A DNA stretch of 64,000 nucleotides, taken from Gnetum montanum. Its lineage: Eukaryota > Streptophyta > Gnetopsida > Gnetales > Gnetaceae. The translations under genes were made by a program, and so were the position numbers. Numbering within the stretch: the stretch's first letter is position 1; each line of letters starts with the position of its first letter. Positions 55,608 through 64,000 of the stretch are shown piece after piece. The DNA is taken from the NCBI GenBank assembly GCA_015680685.1, contig MNCI01020439.1, positions 230 through 64,229 on the forward strand. The letters are read 5' to 3'. The notes beneath the pieces are model-generated. The model was not told where the DNA came from. It saw only the letters and a program-made list of their open reading frames with translations, and did not search any database.

Positions 55608-58600
55608 ATGAAGGGCAAGGGAGGGCAAGAACGAGGCAAAGGGAAAAAGGAGGCAAGCTTGGAATTCACGGTTGAGAGCAAAGAACTGCTCCAACGCCTT
55701 CCTCAACCTAGGATTTCTTCATGGGCTAGGACTCTACACAGGTATGTTTTCTTTCACTCTTATCTAGTGCAGCACGAGCAACTGTGTAAGCTATTAGGGC
55801 CACTGTTTTGATAATATTTTGGAGTGAAAATGATTTGATTTTGGTGTTGGGTCTCTTGGATTGATTTGTTTCATGTTATGTCTTTTAGTTTTTTCATAAA
55901 TTTGAGATATCCGGGACGTTACAGGGTTTTTGGGGCTTGCCATTTTTTTTTTGGAATTGTTGTTTTTCTTTGGGCCCTAGTGTGAGTTGCAAGGATGCGG
56001 GTGTGATGTGAGTTGAATTGTAGGGACACGTGTGTGACCTAGCATGAGTTGCAGGGATGCATGTATGCCCTAGCGACCCAGGGCATGCCAAAACCTGTAA
56101 ATTTTTTTTTTCGGTAGGGCAGCATGAGCCGTTTGAACCACCACGTTTCAGTATTTTAGGCATGATTTTGATTTTTTTGGACTAATGACATTTCTTCATT
56201 GTGTTTTGGGGGAATTTATAAATGTGAGTTACTTAAGGTAGGATTAAAAACATCAGTTATAGGGTTGGAGGATTGTAGGGCATAAGTTACAGGTTGCAGG
56301 GCGCCACGATGTAAGTTGCAGCGTGAGCTGCAAGGAGTGTGAATTGTAGCATGAGATTCGAGAGTATAAACTACAACATGAGCTACTAATAGTATAAACT
56401 ACAGCGTGAGCTATGAATAGTGTAAATTGCCAAATTGCTACGTGAGCTACAAGGGAGGTTGAGGAGTTATTGAGGATAGCATAAATTATGGGATGCTCAT
56501 CACTTGTCGATGCTATGTTTCTTGGAACTAAGATATTTAAATGTTTGTTTGTGAATGTTGATTTCATATTTCTTGTAAAGAACTATTGTCTAATGTTTAA
56601 CAAATCCCAATGTTCCCCGGCGAGCATCAAATACACCAAACAAATACTGGTGTTCTTGTCTCATTGGGTGATCTTGTGTGTGTTGAATATTATTTACTTG
56701 TTGGGCTTATTGATTTGCCTTATTTTATTTTCTTTTTAATTTATATGTTTTATATGTTTTAATTCACTTACCTAAGGTTCTTGCTCTATGTAGGGGGCTT
56801 AAGCCTTTTCTCCTTGTGGTTGAACTTGTCGGTGTGCTATCTTGGTTTGGCCTTTTGGAACCGAACATACCTAGTTATGACATGTGGATTGGGCCACATG
56901 TAATATGGTTTCATCCAAATGTTGCATTTTTATCATTTATTTTGCAAAATTTCAGCATTGTCATATGGTCTCATTTGAGTGAGCATCTAACTCGTGATAT
57001 TATTGAGACCATGTTTCCCAGCTCAGCACGAGGCCTGTTGGCCTTCATTGTTGACATAGACGAGGGACTATATACAATTGAGGGAGGTGTTCCTGAAGGT
57101 CCTAGATCTACATGTCCCCTGACTTGTGTGTGGATATTGCCATCTTGTAGCCATTACAACACTAGTAGCACTCTTTTTCTAGCTTTTCATGTGCATACAT
57201 TGTTCCAAAATCCACCTAGAACAGTGTATAGAGTAGATAGGTATGCTCTTTTATACTCATATTAATTTTGGTTCCTTTAATTTTATATCATTGTTTACCT
57301 ATGAATACTTTTCCTTCGCAGGGCCCATGTTGATGGGCATGGATTGCATGAGGATGATAGTGGGCTTGCCTTAGCACGCAAAGCCTTGGAGGCGTTCATG
57401 ATTGGCCCCACTCTTCATGATACGGTGCTAGATCAAACCAAGGGTGCTATTGTCAATTATCCCAGACAATTTTCTAGGGCCTTTGAACATTGTAAAGTTC
57501 ATGGCTGGCTACATGAGGATTGGTCTCTTGATGGTCTAGTTTTTCCCCAAACAGTTGATCCTGCAGCAAATGTACCTATTCCATTTGCTAATGGTGAATG
57601 ATTGTGTTCTAGGATTGGTTTTAATTTTTTCATTACATCATTGCTTATCATACTCTTAACTTTTTTCTCAATGTCTTCTTTGTCTTTTCTACAGTGGCCA
57701 TTACCCTTGATGAGGTTACCATCATATCTAGAGGCACTAAGGCCACTCTCTCTATGAAGTTTGAAGTTACAGAGGAGTCACAACGGTGGCTGCATAAGAA
57801 GGCACCTGAAAAAATCATTAGCCACCTTACCAACGTGGGCTTGATGGACCTATTTAGTTCCTTGACTCCTAACGTTCTCGTGACTAAAATGGTTTCCATC
57901 GTTAACTCTTTTAACGATGATGTCTCTTATTTTTCTACATGAGTTCAGGGAGTTAAGATGTCTTTCCACCTAACTTCTGAATTATTTTTCGATCTTTTTG
58001 GTGTACCAGTGGATGGTGCTAAGGTGGCAGTGCATAGAGGAACTAGAGAAATTCATGTGATCAAGGAAATTGAAGATTGGGTAGGTGTACCACGAGGTCC
58101 TAAGGGTTTTGCCATGCAAGCTGATACTCACTTAACGGGGGTAAATTTTTTGTATCTACTCTTTAAAGCATGAGCATTCCCTAAGTCTCTTTCTTTGATG
58201 AGAAGTCTTGGGGTTGAGTCTGCACGTGTAATGCACTCAATCTTGGAGACTATTATGTGCTACAATTGGGCACAGTTCCTTGGGTTAGGGCTCTGTGGAG
58301 AGATCATCAGGCTACATTCCAATGTTGATGCTAGATCCCATTTTACCTTTGTCTTTTTCATGGGCTATCTCTGTAGGTTTGCTAAGTTCTTAGTGATCTA
58401 TGGAGATAATCATTATATGTTACGGGATCATTCACAGTTGTCTCGCCCTTGGATCTGTCATCTATTTAACACCACTAGATCTCAAGATCCACCCGAAGGC
58501 ATTGAAGAATCAATCTCCGACACAACAAGGGGTGCAGCCAATCGTTCTCACCATTTTTGCAATAGCTTGGGGTTGGAACCACCTAAACTGCACACAGCTA

Positions 58601-60478
58601 TTAGGAGAGCTGAGCATTTTATTCAAGAGACCATCCGAAATGCCAAGGCCAAGGTGAGAAAGGCTAAGTGTTCAAGGGAGCCTACTACGGAGGCGAGACC
58701 GCCGAAAGCAAACAAGATCTGATTCATCTTGCCAGGAGTGGGTAAGTATTATTTTTTTTTCTTTAAGCATTTTTATCGCTTTTTGAATTTATTTTCTTGC
58801 TTAAGTATGTGTACCTATTATGTCATGCTAACTTTAGATTTATTGATGATCACAGAGGATACCCCCGAGAAGGTAAGGGGAGAATTAGCCCCAATGGGTG
58901 AGCCTGAAATGGTTATCAGGTGCGATGAAGAGGAGGAGACAAGAGAAGAGGAAACTGATGCTATTCCCATCTTACAGGAAGAGGATGAAATGGATACCAT
59001 GGGAGAAACACTTGCTGAGGCTTTAGATTCCCTTAAGCATTCAAGAAAGGAGAAATGTGTTTTGAAAGGTTCTTTAATGGGTATCTACACCTTGGTGATT
59101 TGCCTAAGCTAACTAGCAAAGGGCTCCTTCGTCTGTTTTGTTAGTTTGATCCACATTTCATACTTCTTAGCTTTGCATATTGTTTTGATTATCATGACTC
59201 TTCCTCACACCAGATGTGGATGCTGAAGTGCCTGAAGCACATACATCTCAGGTGAATGTGTCAGAGTTACAGGCCCTGGTTGAGGTGCCTTCCCATGTAG
59301 ATCCAACATCTACTGGTCAATTGAGGTTGTGGCCTGAGATGCCCAATAAACTAGACTTTGTTATGGGCATCTTCAATGATGTTGTTGCTCATCTACAACA
59401 GGCTCATCCTAAATTAGGTGTGTACTTTATACCGAGTGCCTGAGCTCATTGTGCTTTTGTATCTATTGACGATCTCTTATTAGCTCATATGTGTGATGTT
59501 TGTACTTGTAGGTGCAAATCTTCAATGGAGTCCTTCCGAGGCCACCCATATTGATGGTCTCCCAGAATTTCCCAAAGATATTGAGTAGGTCCCAAGAGGG
59601 ATTTACAATGCAGTTTTGGGTTGTGTTGTTTCGAATGTCAAGTCTCTCTGGACTTGCAAGCACTCGATTGAATACTTATGGCTTGAAATTCAATCATTGA
59701 AAGAAAATTTGGTGAAGGTGATAGAGGAGAAGAATGACTTGCAAGCCCATTATGATTTTTCCTCTAGTTGATTGGTCGGTGATAGTACCTAGCGTACGTC
59801 TGAGATCACCTATGCACATTATTGGGTAGGCTTGAATAGCAAGGTGCAGGTGATTCGGGATATGGCCAAACAGAGGGCCCAGATGGATTTATTGAATAGG
59901 AAGTGCCATGACTAGAATTCCTTTGCATCCAAGGTATGTAAATGGGGCTAGGATTAGAAAGATCATAAGAACCAATACAAAAAATGGTTGAAGGAGGAAT
60001 CAGTTGAACGTCACTAGTTGGAGATGTTCGTGGAGGGGTTAGGTTTGCACTCTTCCTATGATAAGTTTGTTGAGTGTATAGAAGTGGAGGGATCTCCTGA
60101 GAGATCTATTACCACTTCATCTAGGAAATCTTCAACAAGTATGTTTTCTCTTGAGCACCCTTCCTGGTCTTCAGTGGACAAGGATAAAACCTTAGCCAAT
60201 ATTGACCTCAGACTTGAGAAAGATTGGGCTTGTGTGTCCGAAGAAGAGATTCTACGATTCCTGGAAGCTAATCTCAAGCCTTCCTCACCTGTGAGTGTTT
60301 TAATCCTGTATTTTTTTATTGCTTTTAATCACCCCCTCTTTTCTTTTTTAGTATGTCACCGGTTTAATCTATTTATCTGTGTTTACTTATATTTTATTTT
60401 CTTTTTTTATAGGGATATGGTGGTGAGGCTGGCCCTAGTGGGATCGGAGCTGATGATGTAGAGGAGTTTGGGAACTAG
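55608..60478 (+). pseudogene. Antisense spliced gene between PR and RT, Tat-4 copy (best preserved)
   Basis: Exons: 55608-55741, 56794-57240, 57322-57593, 57695-58741, 58856-59068 (or 59080), 59214-59417, 59512-60290, 60413-60478. Every intron has GT and AG ends (CAG|GTATGT at 55742, TTCGCAG at 57321, GG|GTAAGT at 58742) and every junction keeps the frame, giving 3162 nt (1054 codons). Exon 1 is basic (MKGKGGQERGKGKKEAS). Exon 2 has SIVIWSH and LFQNPPR; exon 3 GWLHEDW; exon 4 SELFFDLFGVPVD, FVFFMGYLCRFAKF and SQDPPEG; exon 5 is acidic (DEEEETREEE); exon 7 is helical. Stops: TGA near 57940, 58171 and 58720; one TGA and about six TAG in exon 7 (first at 59586). No frameshift. The family is not certain; exon 4 recalls Transposase_32 or plant mobile domains. 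Confidence 0.85.
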
Positions 60479-60799
60479 TCCCCTCCTAATACTAATGCAT
60501 AATTTGGCTTCTTAGTCTTTTCAGTCTTGTCATTTTGTTTTTAGTTTTTCAACTGATTATTTTATTTTTGGAATGTGTGAGGATAGATGTAACATGATCA
60601 TGGTGTAATATGTCGTCATCCTATTGCCATGTTAACACTTCATATTGCATATATTTATATATATATTTTTTCTTTTCAACTTCATTCATGCACATAAATG
60701 TAAACTGGGATCATGTCTGGTAAACATAAAATGAACAGAAATTGTAATTTGCAGAATGTAAACAAGAATGACGTAGCAAGATTTTGGTAAACTGGTAAT

Positions 60800-61000
60800 G
60801 TACTATGCTCTAGTTTAAGGCCATTTCAGGCCACATGTATTATTTTAAATTCATGGTGGACTATTGCATCTTTGTCAAAGAAAGGGAGGAGACCGTAGCT
60901 GTTTCAGTGAATTTATAAGAATTGGTCGTCTTTGACCGTGGCTAGTTTAACGTCGTTGCAGACGTTTGGTAGTTTAACATCATTCAGGACATGTGAAGGT
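60800..61000. repeat. Interspersed 22-nt motif repeats between antisense gene and PR, Tat-4
   Basis: Four copies near 60811 (CTAGTTTAAGGCCATTTCAGGCC), 60843, 60940 (GCTAGTTTAACGTCGTTGCAGAC) and 60970, plus orientation, at the convergent ends of the two opposing genes. Confidence 0.78.
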
Positions 61001-61024
61001 TTGTCTTAGTTTTTGATTTTTTTC

Positions 61025-64000
61025 TTTAATTTTCGTAATTTTCTGTGAAGGGTGGGACTTGTAGGCATGATCTTGTACTTGCCATCCCCTTCGCTGGATA
61101 TGTCAAATGGTAGTTCTGACCAAGGGACATCTATGGGAATGGCTCCTATGTCTACATCTTTTGACGCTTCCTCTATTTTAGGAAGGTTGCGGGTTGGAGA
61201 TTAAGCAATATCCAGGTTTTCGTTAGTGGTTTCTTGCCTAAATTTAGAGAGTTCAATCTCTGACTCTTGGTTCATTCCTACGTGTGAGGAAGTAAGTGAG
61301 CTTGCCGCATCCCCGTGTATTATGATTTCACCACCCTCATAAGGTAGGTGGATTTATTGATGAATTGGTGAGGATATAGCTTTCAATTGAGCTAACCAAG
61401 GCCATTCCAAAATCAAATTGAACCCCGACATCTCATCTACCACTACAAATTTGGCCGATGTGGGGAATTGGTCCCCTGCTATGAAATCCAAGGTAACCAT
61501 GCCTTTTACCATGACACGGGAACCACTGAAATATTTCAAGAATGATGTTGTTGTTGGCTGTATTTGTTCTGCAAGGCCTAATCGCTCAATGACAGGAAAA
61601 GTTATTACATTTGTAGCCACCCCGTCATCAACATGCACCCTATGTATCTTAAATTGATTAATTTGTATCATTATAAACATAGGGGCGGTAGTGACCTCTC
61701 CCATTTTTTCATCTCGTTTAATGTCATTGGCATGAAATCCTAGAGATGTGGATCTCGATTCTTGATGTGGAGACAATACAGCATAAATGGATGATTCATT
61801 CATAGGAAGGTCTTCGCTAACAGGGATTGAAGTCAACATATGCACAAGAGCTTCCCGTTGTACCAGGGAGGTCATTACGAGGTCATATAGGCTTAGCGAG
61901 GTGTTCTTTTGTTTTAAGGCTTGTGTAACCTTGGTCAGGGCACTGGCCAAGTCTTTACTATTCAGAATGTTTTTATCTATTGAGACTTGGTCCATTTGAC
62001 TCAACATTTGAATCTCTCACTAAAGAACTTTCACGTTATTAACTGCAGTTATTAGGTTCAGGACATTGGACACTACCAAGTTCTTGTCTTAACAACTCAT
62101 GCTAGGCTGATCAATAACTAGGACCATAGGGAAAGCATTCAGTGGTGTGGGTTTTTGTGGTCCTAACTCATGACCATGACATTCTTTGGCCAAACATTCC
62201 CTGGTCAGTCTATTGACGAGGCGTTCTCATGAGGGTCGCAGGGGAATTGTTGGGGGTTGCACATTGGGGTATTTCGGCACTCGGATTATAAATGGGATGG
62301 GTTGAGTTTGCGATGGCACATTTTTTGTTGCAACTATAGCATGTACTTGGATGGCGAATGGTTTTCATGGCGTAGAAGATGTGTGTGTGGAAAAATAAGT
62401 TTGTGGAGGTGTTAGCATAGACACGGTTTCGGCAGGCACATGAATCACAAAAGGCCTTCATGGGATGTCCTGTTCATTGCCAATATGGATGGTGTTAATC
62501 ACATAGGGTGCCTCTTTGGTATTAAGAGGGTATTTTTAGACCTCCATAGACTAATTTTGAGGTCTTATGAGGTTGGCTTCATCAAAGACTATATCACCTC
62601 TATCAATCATACATTGTATGTCTTGTTTTAGGGTAAAGCAATAGTCGGTTCCATGCCCACATTGTTGGTGATACTCATAGAATCTGTCTAACCTGAAAAC
62701 CCTTGGGATAGAGGGTTCATTAGTTGTCGCCAATGTTGGGTTTTTAACCAACTCACAATATCGGTCATGTCTTTGAGATGCTGCAGGAGACATTTGCTTA
62801 TGTTGAATCAACCTAGCGTTCAGAAGTTGGTCTAGTAGTTGTAAGGGTTTCATGGGTAAGGGCGTGTACTGGGTAGGGTCTTTTTGTTTGAAGGTATGAA
62901 TATGACTCATGTTAGTAGTTTGGACAGAGGATGATTCAAGTGTAGGTGCAAGATCTTCTTTCATGACTATTGGGGGTAGCAGGCTATTTCCATTTTTTCC
63001 TTACATTGTTGGATTGAGCTGTCTCTTCCATTGCTACGACTGTTGTTTTAGACTTGTCCTTATCTTTTTGCACATGTTAACTTTTAAAAGTTAGGTAAGT
63101 TGGGTCATGGCTTGTCTGTGCCACCTCTTCTATGTTTTTGATTTGGAAAAATGCCTGACTCAAAGTACGAGTGTTTAGAAAATAGAATTTTTGACTTAAC
63201 AAAATCATTCACGACACTTTTGAGGATTGTAAGTAAATACATTTCCGGGATAGGCTTGTGAAGTTTGTGAAGGTCAGAGCTCCATCTTTGGATGAACTTT
63301 TGTATGGGCTCTAATGGTGCTTGTTTTATTTGGATTAGACTATCTAGCGTGGCTTCAGGCTTCAGGTTATACTTAAAACGAGTAACGAATTGATGTAACA
63401 AATCCTCTAGAAAGGATATGGAGTTACACGGTAGGGCTTGGTTCCAGTCTAAGGCTCTTCTAGTTAAGGACATGGTGAACACATGTAGGATTATATGAGG
63501 CTAGGCCTGAAGTAACAGACACTCTAATCAAAATTTCACTAGGTGAGCATTTGGATCTCCCTCTCCATTATACTTGGTCAATTGTGGCAATGAAACTCCT
63601 TTTGGTAGAGTCAATGGTGGCACTGAATAGCTAATCAGATCATCCTGATAAAAATCCATCACCTTGACTTCTTTAGTGTTTGCAATTTTGAGGCACTTTA
63701 CCTCATTGGTCAATTCTTGCATCATTTTTCTAGCCTCTACCGATTCTTGGGCACTAGGTGAAATGGCTAGTTGGTTAGATTGAGCATGATAATAGTTAGA
63801 TTATTGTGTGGTTTTTGGGAAAGAGGACTATAGGGTTGTTGATGGTTGTACTTGAGGGACATTCATGGATGGGATTGTAATAGGTGGTATGTTGTAATGA
63901 GTCGATTAATGTTGTTGAATGACAGGTGTGGGCCATTGCCCAGTTACAAGTTGTGAGGAAACACCCTGAACCTGTTGAGTTGAAATAGTGAAGGGTGTTC
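61025..64000 (-). pseudogene. Tat-4 gag-protease, N-terminus outside window
   Basis: Capsid-like core at 63105-63725 (KYNGEGDPNAHLVKF; ALDWNQALPCNS; PLEPIQKFIQRW). Knuckle-like region at 62551-62964 (RFYEYHQQCGHGTDYCF). Protease in an open run of 217 codons, 61354-62007, with VHVDDGVATNVITFPV (active site DDG), VKGMVTLDFIAGDQFP and SGFNLILEWPWLAQL. The frame ends after a Lys-rich tail near 61025 (RKLRKLKKKIKN). Stops and at least one frameshift lie between blocks. Same order as Tat-1 and Tat-2. Confidence 0.85.

Larger units (their letters stand above)
48227..64000 (-). mobile_element. Tat-4: Tat-lineage element, 5' end outside window
   Basis: Order from low coordinates: 3' LTR, PPT, 3' UTR, motif repeats, INT, second RNase H, RH, RT, splice site, antisense gene (plus), PR, gag. 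The gag N-terminus and 5' LTR lie beyond 64000. It is more diverged than Tat-1 to Tat-3 are from each other but keeps the same layout, including the antisense gene. Confidence 0.88.

Noticed and set aside
55330-55656. Minus-strand Leu/Cys/Ser-rich open frame of 108 codons
   Set aside because: Overlaps exon 1 of the antisense gene and an AAT microsatellite; composition driven, no counterpart in Tat-1 or Tat-2.

Overview
This window is nuclear DNA from a land plant, almost certainly one with a large, repeat-rich genome. I see no host gene, rRNA, tRNA or bacterial feature. Nearly everything from 6.3 kb to 64 kb is LTR retrotransposon DNA of the Ty3/gypsy Tat (Ogre-like) lineage. That assignment rests on the gag type (a CDYHQFCGHDTDY-like motif), the order gag-PR ... 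RT-RH-second (archaeal-type) RNase H-INT, long 3' UTRs with interspersed repeats, and a PBS beginning TGGYGCTAGAAGG. The species cannot be fixed from the sequence.

Layout. 1-6287 holds old debris: a stop-riddled stretch on the minus strand with a segment resembling a caulimovirid (plant pararetrovirus) movement protein (about 450-2690), and a minus-strand RNase H/integrase relic of a non-Tat gypsy element (about 4570-5770). 6288-9467 is a rearranged block of LTRs in inverted orientation. Tat-1 (minus strand) runs from its 3' LTR (about 8307-9467) to its 5' LTR (42271-43869). It is split inside RT by Tat-2 (minus strand, 13540-31167), which has two 1537-bp LTRs and a 5-bp target duplication (GCTAG/GCTGG). 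Tat-3 (plus strand) begins at 44426, head-to-head with Tat-1, and is cut in gag at 48226 by Tat-4 (minus strand, 48227 to beyond 64000).

Main discovery. In all three elements where the region is visible (Tat-1, Tat-2, Tat-4), a spliced multi-exon gene lies between protease and reverse transcriptase on the strand opposite to gag and pol. The exons can be traced by conserved GT/AG signals, conserved intron phases (2,1,1,1,1,0 for introns 2-7 in Tat-2 and Tat-4) and conserved peptides (xIVWSH, FQNP, GWLHE, LFxDLFGVP, QDPPE). In Tat-4 the eight exons join into one frame of 3162 nt (1054 codons including the stop), broken only by point stop codons. Exon 4 looks like the plant-transposon-associated domains of the Transposase_32 or plant mobile domain type; exon 7 is coiled-coil-like; exons 5 and 8 are acidic. 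The gene occupies the place where Ogre elements carry an intron between PR and RT.

Architecture around it. A sense-strand 3' splice site lies 10-12 nt before a pol ATG in all three elements, which suggests pol is made from a spliced RNA lacking the antisense gene. A short motif, roughly TAGTTTTAGGYCATTGCGGRCC, is repeated in the same orientation at the three non-coding junctions of each element: after INT, between RT and the antisense gene, and between the antisense gene and PR. LTR U3 regions carry family-specific arrays of short palindromes.

All copies are decayed, mostly by point stop codons (many TAG at ancestral CAG or TGG) with few frameshifts. None looks able to move by itself.
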